A DNA stretch of 6,244 bases from Bryobacteraceae bacterium (GTDB lineage Bacteria; Acidobacteriota; Terriglobia; Bryobacterales; Bryobacteraceae), in contig JAICMB010000209.1 in assembly GCA_025929455.1 (NCBI GenBank), positions 1 to 6,244 on the forward strand, in the 5' to 3' direction. The notes under the pieces were generated by a model that saw only the letters and a program-made list of their open reading frames with translations, ran no database searches and was not told where the DNA came from. Below are positions 1 to 6,244 of the stretch, piece by piece (the first letter of the stretch is position 1; every line of letters starts with the position of its first letter). A program made the position numbers and the translations under genes.

Positions 1-201
1 GACAAAGCCGCCGCGCTGCTTCAACAGCACGAAGCCCAGCTCGAAAAGTCCCATAACAAAACCGACACCGAAACCGCCAAACCCGCGCCCACACCCTACA
101 ACCCCGCCGCCGATGGCTTCGTTTTTTCGATCGCCGAACTGAAGCAACACATCGAACGTGAACAGCGCTGGACGGAGGCCCTCCTCATGCAAGCCGCATG
201 A
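1..201 (+). CDS. C-terminal end of an unidentified protein (5' end outside window)
   Basis: The frame beginning at base 1 is open for 66 codons and ends at TGA 199-201; its start lies upstream of the window. I do not recognise the protein. The visible part has three pieces: a polar Gln/His/Glu/Lys-rich stretch at the left edge that would suit a helix, a low-complexity linker rich in Thr, Lys, Pro and Ala, and a final amphipathic-looking helix running from about FSIAELKQHIEREQRW to the end. There is no catalytic motif or membrane segment. Its codon use differs from the efflux genes downstream: of 12 alanine codons 9 are GCC, 2 GCG and 1 GCA, and the coding strand is C-rich, whereas the next genes strongly prefer GCG and are G-rich. 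That bias is what you would expect of a real coding frame, so I believe it is coding. It is separated by about 157 bases from the efflux operon and probably not part of it. Confidence 0.6.
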   Translation, partial: DKAAALLQQHEAQLEKSHNKTDTETAKPAPTPYNPAADGFVFSIAELKQHIEREQRWTEALLMQAA

Positions 202-289
202 CACGCACCCAATTATGTGACCCGAACGCCTCTCACCAACCATGCGCGCCCGCTCGCGCACCCGTACTGCGCCCGTAGTGCGGCCGCCG

Positions 290-319
290 GGTGCTATCAA
301 ACGGCCACAGCATCTTTTT
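290..319 (+). terminator. Weak candidate rho-independent terminator after the upstream gene
   Basis: Bases 290-295 (GGTGCT) can pair with 309-314 (AGCATC), giving a six-pair stem with one G-T/U pair and a 13-base loop, followed directly by five T at 315-319. An overlapping longer-range inverted repeat (GCACCCG at 258-264 with CGGGTGC at 288-294) could form an alternative structure. The site sits about 90 bases after the stop of the upstream gene and about 40 bases before the proposed start of the channel gene. It would therefore separate the two transcription units. The stem is short and the loop large, so this is a suggestion only. Confidence 0.25.
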
Positions 320-358
320 CAGCTAAATTTCAGGTTGGTACTTCTAAACTACGTTCGA

Positions 359-1774
359 GTGGTGAAGAGCGGTTTCCTGAGCTTCGTTTTGGTGGGAGCG
401 CTGCTCGCGCAGCAGCCGCCGCCCAATCCTCCGCCGGGCGCAGCCGGGCAGCAGCCGCCGGGCGCCGCTGGAAAAACACCGGGCGCCGCGGCGCCTGCGA
501 ACGCGGCAGCGCCGCCACAGCGGCCGGGTCAACTGGCTCCGATTGCAGGCCCGGTTTCGCTGACGCTCGAGGGCGCGGTGTCGCGGGCGCGCGCGTACAA
601 TGCACAATTTGTTGCCGCGCTCACGGCGTATGAGCTGGCGCGGCAGGATGTGGTGCAGGCGCGCGCGGCGCGATTTCCTACCCTGAATGCGCTGAACCAG
701 TACATCTACACACAGGGCAACGGGACGCCGTCGGGCGTGTTCGTGGCGAACGACGGCGTACATATTTATAACGAGCAGGCGCTGGTTCATCAGGAGCTGT
801 TTTCGATAACCCGGCGCGCCGAGTACCGGCGTGCCCTGGCGGCGGAGGCGGCGGCGCGTGCACGGCAGGAGATCGCGCAACGAGGGCTGGTGGCGACTGT
901 GGTGCAGAGCTACTATGGCTTGGCCGCGGCCGAGCGGCATCTCGCCAATGCGCAGCGGAGTCTGACGGAAGCGCAGCATTTTCTCGACATCACGCAGAAG
1001 CAGGAACACGCCGGCGAGGTCGCGGGCACGGACGTGATCAAGGCGCAATTGCTGGTGAAGCAGCGCACCAAGGATGTGGAGGACGCGCAGGTGGCGGTGG
1101 AGAAGGGGCGGGTCGCGCTCGGGGTGCTGCTGTTCCCGGATGTGAATCAGGAGTTCAATCTCATGGGCGAGCCGAACACGACTCCGCCGCTGCCGACGTT
1201 TGAGGAGTTCCGGCAACAGGCGCTGGCGCGCAGTCCCGATGTGCGTGCTGCGGAAAGCGCGCTGCAGGCGGCGAAGTTCGCGGTGACGTCGGCGCGTGGG
1301 GCATATTATCCATCGCTGATGGTCGATTATTTCTATGGCATCGACTCGAACGTAGTTGCGCTGCGCGATCCGGATGGGCGCCGCAATATCGGAAGCGCGC
1401 TGCAGGCGACGGTCACGGTTCCGGTGTGGAACTGGGGCGCGACGCGCAGCAGGGTGGAGCAAGCGCGGATCTTGCAGAAACAGGCGCAGTTCGACGTGAC
1501 GGCGGCGCAGCGCATATTGGAAGCGGATATTCGCGGATTCTATTTAGAGGCGCAGGCGGCGCGGAACCAGTTGGACCTGCTCCGGCAGACGGTGCAGCTT
1601 TCGGAGGAGAGTTTGCGATTGACGTTGCTGCGGTACGAGGCGGGGGAGTCGACGGCGCTGGAGGTGTCGGACGCGGAGACGACCCTGACGCAGGCGCGGA
1701 ATGCTTATGACGATGGGGTGCTGCGGTATCGTGTGGCGCTGGCCGAGCTGCAGACATTGACGGGGAATTTGTGA
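359..1774 (+). CDS. TolC/CzcC-type outer-membrane efflux channel protein (OEP family)
   Basis: This is the outer-membrane exit duct of a tripartite RND pump, acting as a trimer that spans the outer membrane and reaches into the periplasm. From GTG 359 it is 471 residues, normal for the family. A short signal peptide is visible (VVKSGFLSFVLVGALLA, likely cut after A17), followed by a Pro/Ala/Gly/Gln linker at about 18-64. Two OEP repeats follow: the first opens with SLTLEGAVSRA at about 67 and holds the helix segment HAGEVAGTDVIKAQLLVKQ; the second opens near F281 with FEEFRQQALARSPDVRAAE and ends at LAELQTLTGNL. There is no cysteine in the signal peptide, so unlike OprM it is probably not lipidated. 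The frame is open from an ATG at 242, but residues from there (MRARSRTRTAPVVRPP) do not look like an export signal and the candidate terminator lies inside that extension. I therefore prefer GTG 359 or 362; TTG 335 is also in frame. None has a clear ribosome site. Family is firm; exact start is not. Confidence 0.92.
   Translation: MVKSGFLSFVLVGALLAQQPPPNPPPGAAGQQPPGAAGKTPGAAAPANAAAPPQRPGQLAPIAGPVSLTLEGAVSRARAYNAQFVAALTAYELARQDVVQARAARFPTLNALNQYIYTQGNGTPSGVFVANDGVHIYNEQALVHQELFSITRRAEYRRALAAEAAARARQEIAQRGLVATVVQSYYGLAAAERHLANAQRSLTEAQHFLDITQKQEHAGEVAGTDVIKAQLLVKQRTKDVEDAQVAVEKGRVALGVLLFPDVNQEFNLMGEPNTTPPLPTFEEFRQQALARSPDVRAAESALQAAKFAVTSARGAYYPSLMVDYFYGIDSNVVALRDPDGRRNIGSALQATVTVPVWNWGATRSRVEQARILQKQAQFDVTAAQRILEADIRGFYLEAQAARNQLDLLRQTVQLSEESLRLTLLRYEAGESTALEVSDAETTLTQARNAYDDGVLRYRVALAELQTLTGNL
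434..490 (+). repeat. Three in-frame copies of a Pro-Gly-Ala-Ala coding repeat
   Basis: Near-identical 12-base units CCGGGCGCAGCC (434-445), CCGGGCGCCGCT (458-469) and CCGGGCGCCGCG (479-490) occur 24 and 21 bases apart, so all stay in the channel gene's frame and each encodes Pro-Gly-Ala-Ala. They form the core of the linker between the signal peptide and the first OEP repeat. This looks like slippage-prone low-complexity coding sequence, not a mobile or regulatory repeat. Confidence 0.6.
1762..1767 (+). promoter_or_regulatory. Ribosome binding site of the adaptor gene
   Basis: GGGGAA lies six bases before ATG 1774, a good spacing. It would be only three bases from the in-frame GTG at 1771, which is why I choose the ATG as the adaptor start. 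It lies within the last codons of the channel gene, consistent with coupled translation. Confidence 0.5.
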
Positions 1775-3057
1775 TGCCGGCTCGCATCATTTCCGCGGAC
1801 GGCAGCCGGCACAGACTGGTTGCCCCACTGACGCTGCTGGCGTTACTTACGGCGTGCGGATCGCCGGAGAAGAAGGAAGCAGAGCCGGTGGCGCCCGTGC
1901 GTGTGGCGCCGGTGAAGGTGGAATCGATACGGCGCATCATTACGGCCGATGCGATCTTGTATCCGCGGGCGCAGTCGGCCGTGACGCCGAAGATCAGCGC
2001 ACCCGTGAAGACGTTCTACGTAAACCGCGGCGATCGGGTGAAGAAGGGGCAGTTGCTGGCGGTGCTGGAGAACAGCGATCTGCGCGCGGCTGTGGAGGAG
2101 GGCCGCGGCAATCTGGCGCAGGCGGAAGCGGCGTACGCGACCGCGACCGGCGCGACCGTTCCCGAAGAAGTGAACAAAGCGCAGCAGGACGCGACCTCGG
2201 CGAAGCAGGCCATGGACGCATCGAAAGCGGTGCTGGACAGCCGGCAAGAGTTGCTCCAACAGCGCGCGATCGCGCGGCGGCTGGTGGACGAAGCGCGCGT
2301 CGCATACGTGCAGGCCCGCAGCACATATGAGGTGGCGCAGGAACATCTGAGGGCCGTGCAGAACGTCTCGCGGCAGCAGGACATTCGAAACGTCCAGGGC
2401 AGCTTAACGGCCGCGCGCGGACGTTTTCAAGCGGCGCAGGCGAACCTGGCGTATTCCGAGATTCGCAGCCCGATTGACGGCGTGGTGGCGGACCGCGGCG
2501 TGTACCCGGGCGAAATGGCGAGCGCGGGGTCGCCTCTGATCACGATCATGCAGATCGACCGCATTGTGGCGCGCGCGAACGTGCCGGCGCCGCAAGCATC
2601 GTTGCTGAAGGTGGGCGACGCGGCAACGCTGCGCACCGACACGAGCGTGAGCTTGCCGGCGACTGTAACGGTGGTGAGTCCGGCGACGGACCCGAGCACG
2701 ACGACGGTACAGGTGTGGGCCGAGGCGGATAACGCGGGCGACCGTTTGCATCCCGGCACGACAGTGCACGTGGACATGGTGGCGGAAACGATACCGAACG
2801 CCGTAGTCGTGCCGCAGGCGGCGCTGCTGCCAGGCGAGGGCGGCGGCAATATCGTGCTGGTGGCGGGGGCGGGCGATGTGGCGCGTCAGCACGCGGTCGA
2901 GACGGGTGTGCGCGAAGGTGACCGCGTGCAGATCGTTTCGGGCGTGCGCCCGGGCGAGCAGGTGATCGTGAGCGGCGGACTCGGTTTGCAGGATGGCGCG
3001 AAAATTCGCATTGCCCGCGAGGGCGCGCCGAAGGAGACGGCAGCGGATGAGAAGTGA
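1774..3057 (+). CDS. RND periplasmic adaptor (membrane fusion) lipoprotein, HlyD/AcrA family
   Basis: The adaptor links the inner-membrane RND pump to the outer-membrane channel across the periplasm. From ATG 1774 it is 427 residues, typical for the family. The N-terminus is a lipoprotein signal: basic RHR at 12-14, a hydrophobic stretch, then the lipobox LLTAC with the acylated cysteine at C28. The first half of the lipoyl domain is at about 70-107 (GDRVKKGQLLAVLE). A long Ala/Gln/Glu-rich alpha-helical hairpin runs from about 108 to 228, with QRAIARRLVDEARVAY near its turn, the region that meets the channel. The second lipoyl half starts at I230 with the family motif IRSPIDGVVADRG. A beta-barrel domain follows (about 255-340), then a membrane-proximal domain from about 344 (VVPQAALLPGEGG) through GVREGDRVQIVSGVRPGE to GAKIRI. 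Its ATG overlaps the channel stop by one base (TGATG), and its own end overlaps the pump gene by 11 bases, so the three genes are one operon. An in-frame GTG at 1771 is an alternative start. Substrate specificity cannot be told from this protein. Confidence 0.95.
   Translation: MPARIISADGSRHRLVAPLTLLALLTACGSPEKKEAEPVAPVRVAPVKVESIRRIITADAILYPRAQSAVTPKISAPVKTFYVNRGDRVKKGQLLAVLENSDLRAAVEEGRGNLAQAEAAYATATGATVPEEVNKAQQDATSAKQAMDASKAVLDSRQELLQQRAIARRLVDEARVAYVQARSTYEVAQEHLRAVQNVSRQQDIRNVQGSLTAARGRFQAAQANLAYSEIRSPIDGVVADRGVYPGEMASAGSPLITIMQIDRIVARANVPAPQASLLKVGDAATLRTDTSVSLPATVTVVSPATDPSTTTVQVWAEADNAGDRLHPGTTVHVDMVAETIPNAVVVPQAALLPGEGGGNIVLVAGAGDVARQHAVETGVREGDRVQIVSGVRPGEQVIVSGGLGLQDGAKIRIAREGAPKETAADEK
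3031..3036 (+). promoter_or_regulatory. Strong ribosome binding site of the RND pump gene
   Basis: AAGGAG stands ten bases before ATG 3047, inside the end of the adaptor gene. It decides the pump start: the longer in-frame option at ATG 2993 would add an 18-residue Arg-rich extension (MARKFALPARARRRRRQR) that is read from the adaptor's coding sequence in another frame and has no comparable site. Confidence 0.65.
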
Positions 3058-6000
3058 TCTCGAAACGCTGCGTGCCGCCGACGTTCCGAGCGAACCGGAG
3101 CACTGGAGCGCGCGGTACGGCAAGTCCATCATCTTCGTAATCCTCACGCTGATCGCCGTCGGCGTCTATCTTGCGTTCAGTATTCCGATCGCGGTATTTC
3201 CTTCGACCGACTTTCCGCGCGTTGTGATCGGCGTCGACAATGGCGTCGCGCCGATTGACCAGATGCTGGTGACGGTCACGCGTCCGCTCGAGGAAGCCTT
3301 GAACAGCGTGCAGGGGCTGGAGCGAGTGCAATCGATCACGAGCCGCGGATCGGCGGAGGTGGATCTGTTTTTCTCCTGGAACGCGGACATGTTCCAGACG
3401 CTGGAGCGCGTCAACGCCGCACTGGCGCGCGCGCAGCCGGAACTGCCGCCGACGGCGCGCGTGACGGCGAACCGGCTCACCTTCGCGGCGTTTCCGATCC
3501 TCGGGTATAGCGTGACGTCCGAAACGGTTCCGCCGCAAACGCTGTGGGAGCTGGCGACGTACAGCATGAAGCCGCGGCTAAACCGGTTACCGGGCGTGTC
3601 GACGGTGGTGGTGCAAGGCGGGCAGGAACCGGAGTTTCAAATCCGGCCCGATCCCGCGAAATTGTTGGCGACGGGCGTAAACGTTCCGGCCATCCTCGAT
3701 GCGGTGCGGCGCAGCAACCTGATCGAATCGCCCGGACTGATGCAGCAGAATCACCAGCTCGTGTTGACGCTGGTGAGCGGGCAGGCGCGCACGCCGGAGC
3801 AGATTTCGCACATCGTCATCAAAACGACCAACGCAGGCATTCCGGTGCAAATCGGCGACATCGCGCAGGTGGTTCCGTCCGTGCGGCCGGTTTATACGAT
3901 CGTGACGGCGAACGGAAAGCCGGCCATCCTGCTCAACATCAACCGTCAACCGCACAGCAACACGGTGCAGGTAGCGGATGAGGTGCACGCGGAGCTGGAC
4001 GCCATTCGCAAAACGCTGCCGCCGGGGATACAGATCAACTCGTTTTACGATCAGTCGGACCTTGTTCGCGATTCGATTCGCAGCGTGCGTGACGCCATAC
4101 TGATCGGGCTGGTGCTTGCGGCGATTATTCTGATTCTGTTTCTCCGCGACTGGGGGAGCTCGTTGATCGCAGCGCTGGTAATTCCCGCGACGATTGCGAT
4201 CACGTTCATTGTTTTGCACATTTTGGGCGAGAGCTTCAACCTGATGACGCTCGGCGGACTGGCGGCGGCCGTTGGTTTGATCATCGATGACGCCATCGTG
4301 GTGGTAGAAAACATCGTGCTGCACCGGTCCGCCGGCCAAAGCCGCGGGCAGGCCATTCGCAGCGCGATGCGTGAGATTCGCAGGCCGTTATTCGGTTCGA
4401 CGATCACGCCGGTGGTGGTGTTCCTGCCGCTGGTCGCGATCACGGGTGTTACGGGGGTGTTCTTCCGTGCGCTGGCCGTAACGGTGGCGGTGGCGTTAGG
4501 AACCTCGCTGCTGCTGGCGCTGACCTGGACGCCGACGCTCAGCCATTATTTCCTGGGGACGCGCGTGCGGCACGATGGCGGCGAGGAGCCGGGCCATGGA
4601 GTCCTTGGCCGCGTTGGACGAGCGTACGACCGTACGATTCGCTGGACGGTGCGGCGGCCGGTGGTGCTGGCGGTGTTTTGCATTGTACTGGCCGGCGTGG
4701 CGTACGTTGCGTATCGCGGGCTCGGATCGGACCTGCTGCCGGCCATGGACGAAGGCGGCTTCATCCTGGACTATTTCACGCCGGCGGGCGCATCGCTTGA
4801 AGAAACCAACCGCATCGTTACGCACGTGGAGCAGATCCTGCGGTCCATTCCCGAGGTGGATAACACTTCGCGGCGCACGGGACTGCAACTCGGGCTGGCA
4901 GCGGTTACGGAGGCGAACAGGGGCGACATTTCGGTGCGCTTGAAGAAGAACCGCAGCCGTAGCTTGGAGGAGGTGATCGATGAAGCGCGGGACAAGATCA
5001 CGAAACAGGAGCCCACGCTGGATATAGAATTCGCGCAGTTGTTACAGGACATGATCGGCGATCTGACGAGCGCGCCGGAGCCGGTGCTGATCAAGCTGTT
5101 CTCGGAGGATGAGAACCTGCTGCGGACCTGGGGACCGAAGGTGGGCGACGCGATCAAGCAGATACCGGGCGTGGTGGACATACAGAATGGAATCGAAGAC
5201 ACGATCAGCGGACCCGCGACGGTGTTCCGTGTAGATCCGGCGGCGGCGGCGCGCGCGGGATTCAGCGCCGACGAGGTGCAACTCGCGGCGAGCGCGATTC
5301 TGCAGGGCGAGCCTTCGCCGACACCGGTGGTCGTGAACGACCGGCCGTACACGATTCGCGTGCGTTTTCCCGATGACACGCGGCAGTCGCTGGAAACGAT
5401 GCGGAATACGCTGTTGATGAGCGCTTCGGGAAAAACGGCGACGCTGGGGACGATGACCAACATCGAGGAGATGCCGGGGCAGATCGAGATACGACGCGAA
5501 AATTTGCAGCGCGATATTCAGGTAACGGCGCGCTTGGAGGGGCTGAACCTGGGCGCGGGCATCGCGAAAGTGAAGAACGTCGTGGCGGGGCTGGGGATTC
5601 CGCCGTCGATCCGTGTGGAATACGGCGGCGGGTATGCGGAGCAGCAGCGGTCGTTCCGCGAGCTTGTGGTTGTGTTGCTGCTCGCAGTGGTGCTGGTGTT
5701 CATTGTGCTGCTGTTTGAGTTTGAGAGTTTTTCCGCGCCGGTGGCGATTCTATCGTCCGCGGTGCTTTCCACCTGCGGAGTGTTTTTGGCGCTGCTGATC
5801 ACGCGCACGACATTCAATCTGTCGTCGTTCATGGGATTGATCATGGTGATCGGAATCGTGGCGAAGAACGGAATTCTGCTGCTCGATGCGGATTACAAGT
5901 TCCGGGCTGAAGGAGCGAGTGCCGTGGAGGCGATGGTGCAAGCGGGCGACCGGCGGCTGCGTCCGATTGTCATGACAGCGCTGGCTACGGTAGCGGGTAT

Positions 6001-6139
6001 GATTCCGCTGGCGCTGGCGATCGGCGCGGGATCGCAGATGCTGCAGCCGTTGGCAATTGCCGTGATCGGCGGCATTCTGGCGTCGATGGTGTTGTCGCTG
6101 ATCGTTACGCCGGCGATTCATTACTATATGGCGCGATGA
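3047..6139 (+). CDS. RND-family proton-driven efflux pump, inner-membrane permease subunit
   Basis: This is the energy-coupling pump of the operon, expected to work as a trimer that exports substrate in exchange for protons. It is 1030 residues, the usual full length. The layout is the duplicated RND fold: a cytoplasmic N-terminus of about 26 residues, TM1 (about 27-47), a periplasmic loop to about 348, TM2-TM6 (about 350-498), a short cytoplasmic linker, TM7 (about 536-555), a second periplasmic loop, and TM8-TM12 (about 873-1025). It stops soon after TM12 with almost no cytoplasmic tail. The AcrB proton-relay residues are all present: D414 and D415 in TM4 (GLIIDDAIVVVENI), K940 in TM10 (GIVAKNGILLLD), R970 and T977 in TM11 (RLRPIVMTALA). 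The periplasmic halves contain stretches that remind me of metal pumps of the CzcA/CusA group (PAMDEGGF near 565, QDMIGDLTSAPEP near 667, RRENLQRDIQVTARLEG near 815, YGGGYAEQQ near 859). Its start overlaps the adaptor by 11 bases. Drug, lipid-like or metal substrates are all possible; a proton-driven RND exporter is certain enough. Confidence 0.95.
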   Translation: MRSDLETLRAADVPSEPEHWSARYGKSIIFVILTLIAVGVYLAFSIPIAVFPSTDFPRVVIGVDNGVAPIDQMLVTVTRPLEEALNSVQGLERVQSITSRGSAEVDLFFSWNADMFQTLERVNAALARAQPELPPTARVTANRLTFAAFPILGYSVTSETVPPQTLWELATYSMKPRLNRLPGVSTVVVQGGQEPEFQIRPDPAKLLATGVNVPAILDAVRRSNLIESPGLMQQNHQLVLTLVSGQARTPEQISHIVIKTTNAGIPVQIGDIAQVVPSVRPVYTIVTANGKPAILLNINRQPHSNTVQVADEVHAELDAIRKTLPPGIQINSFYDQSDLVRDSIRSVRDAILIGLVLAAIILILFLRDWGSSLIAALVIPATIAITFIVLHILGESFNLMTLGGLAAAVGLIIDDAIVVVENIVLHRSAGQSRGQAIRSAMREIRRPLFGSTITPVVVFLPLVAITGVTGVFFRALAVTVAVALGTSLLLALTWTPTLSHYFLGTRVRHDGGEEPGHGVLGRVGRAYDRTIRWTVRRPVVLAVFCIVLAGVAYVAYRGLGSDLLPAMDEGGFILDYFTPAGASLEETNRIVTHVEQILRSIPEVDNTSRRTGLQLGLAAVTEANRGDISVRLKKNRSRSLEEVIDEARDKITKQEPTLDIEFAQLLQDMIGDLTSAPEPVLIKLFSEDENLLRTWGPKVGDAIKQIPGVVDIQNGIEDTISGPATVFRVDPAAAARAGFSADEVQLAASAILQGEPSPTPVVVNDRPYTIRVRFPDDTRQSLETMRNTLLMSASGKTATLGTMTNIEEMPGQIEIRRENLQRDIQVTARLEGLNLGAGIAKVKNVVAGLGIPPSIRVEYGGGYAEQQRSFRELVVVLLLAVVLVFIVLLFEFESFSAPVAILSSAVLSTCGVFLALLITRTTFNLSSFMGLIMVIGIVAKNGILLLDADYKFRAEGASAVEAMVQAGDRRLRPIVMTALATVAGMIPLALAIGAGSQMLQPLAIAVIGGILASMVLSLIVTPAIHYYMAR

Positions 6140-6166
6140 ATGAGCATGCACATGGAAGCGGCGATT

Positions 6167-6221
6167 CGGCGTGGGGCAGGCGTCCACGCCGGGGTACCCT
6201 CTGGGTCGGGGTCTCCAGACC
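6167..6221. repeat. Cluster of perfect inverted repeats just after the efflux operon
   Basis: Starting 28 bases after the pump stop, CGGCGTGG (6167-6174) and CCACGCCG (6184-6191) form an eight-pair stem with a nine-base loop. Nested and following it are three further perfect palindromes: GGCGTCCACGCC (6179-6190), GGGTACCC (6192-6199) and GGTCTCCAGACC (6210-6221). The first and third share one design, five paired bases each side of a central CC. TCTGG (6200-6204) and CCAGA (6215-6219) give a further alternative stem. There is no T-run after it on the + strand, so it is not a classical intrinsic terminator. The structure could be a 3' mRNA-stabilising or rho-linked terminator hairpin, or one end of a dispersed palindromic repeat that continues past the window edge. 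The inverted repeats are seen directly; their role is inferred. Confidence 0.45.
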
Positions 6222-6244
6222 TGCTCTTCCGGATTCTATGGGCC

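Noticed and set aside
280..287. GCGGCCGC palindrome
   Set aside because: An eight-base palindrome of this make-up is expected by chance in GC-rich DNA and has no supporting context as an operator.
315..350. Possible sigma-70-like promoter elements (TTTTTC at 315-320, TAAACT at 345-350)
   Set aside because: The spacing is 24 bases instead of about 17, and no better -35 is seen at the right distance, so I do not annotate a promoter.
242..358. N-terminal extension of the channel gene from ATG 242
   Set aside because: The extra 39 residues are Arg/Pro-rich, put the signal peptide in the middle of the protein, and cross the terminator-like hairpin. The extension has no ribosome site.
344..1462. 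Long open frame on the - strand (372 codons)
   Set aside because: It is antisense to the well-recognised channel gene, encodes an Arg/His-rich sequence with no family features, and is the usual shadow in GC-rich DNA.
2546..3538. Long open frame on the - strand (330 codons)
   Set aside because: It runs antisense across the adaptor/pump junction with low-complexity Arg/Pro/His content and no recognisable domain; treated as a shadow frame.
6140..6244. Two overlapping frames open to the window edge after the pump stop (ATG 6140, and ATG 6136 overlapping the stop as ATGA)
   Set aside because: Both are only about 35 codons, the DNA is GC-rich so chance open frames are common, no ribosome site is evident, and the stretch is filled with palindromes that suggest non-coding sequence. 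A downstream gene starting here cannot be excluded without more sequence.
1..6244. CRISPR array, tRNA/rRNA genes, insertion sequence ends
   Set aside because: No regularly spaced direct repeats, no tRNA-like cloverleaf or rRNA segments, and no transposase or terminal inverted repeats were seen.

Overview
This GC-rich window carries a complete three-gene RND-type efflux operon, all on the + strand. It is flanked on the left by the last 66 codons of an unrelated gene and on the right by about 105 bases rich in palindromes. The GC-rich, GCG/CTG-heavy coding style, the Pro/Ala-rich exported linker and the outer-membrane/lipoprotein/RND architecture indicate a Gram-negative (diderm) bacterium. An Acidobacteriota-like soil bacterium is my best guess, but it rests on general impression and not on a marker gene.

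Layout: (1) positions 1-201, C-terminal tail of a protein I do not recognise; (2) positions 202-358, a short intergenic stretch with a weak terminator-like hairpin plus T-run at 290-319 and no convincing promoter; (3) positions 359-1774, a TolC/CzcC-type outer-membrane efflux channel with a signal peptide and a Pro/Ala/Gly linker; (4) positions 1774-3057, a lipoprotein periplasmic adaptor (HlyD/AcrA family) whose ATG shares one base with the preceding stop; (5) positions 3047-6139, a full-length 1030-residue RND inner-membrane pump starting 11 bases inside the adaptor gene behind a good AAGGAG; (6) positions 6140-6244, no supported gene, but a cluster of perfect inverted repeats that may be a terminator-like structure or a copy of a dispersed palindromic repeat.

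The three proteins should assemble into one tripartite pump. The RND protein takes substrate from the periplasm or inner membrane using the proton gradient, the adaptor bridges the periplasm, and the channel opens to the outside. The gene order (channel, adaptor, pump) is the order of czcCBA-type operons. The pump nevertheless carries the full drug-pump (HAE-like) proton-relay set D414, D415, K940, R970 and T977, and lacks the transmembrane motif typical of heavy-metal RND pumps, so the substrate cannot be read from the sequence. No regulator is present.

I do not see an undescribed system here. The points most worth a second look are the palindrome cluster after the operon, the mixed character of the pump, and the unusual start region of the channel gene.
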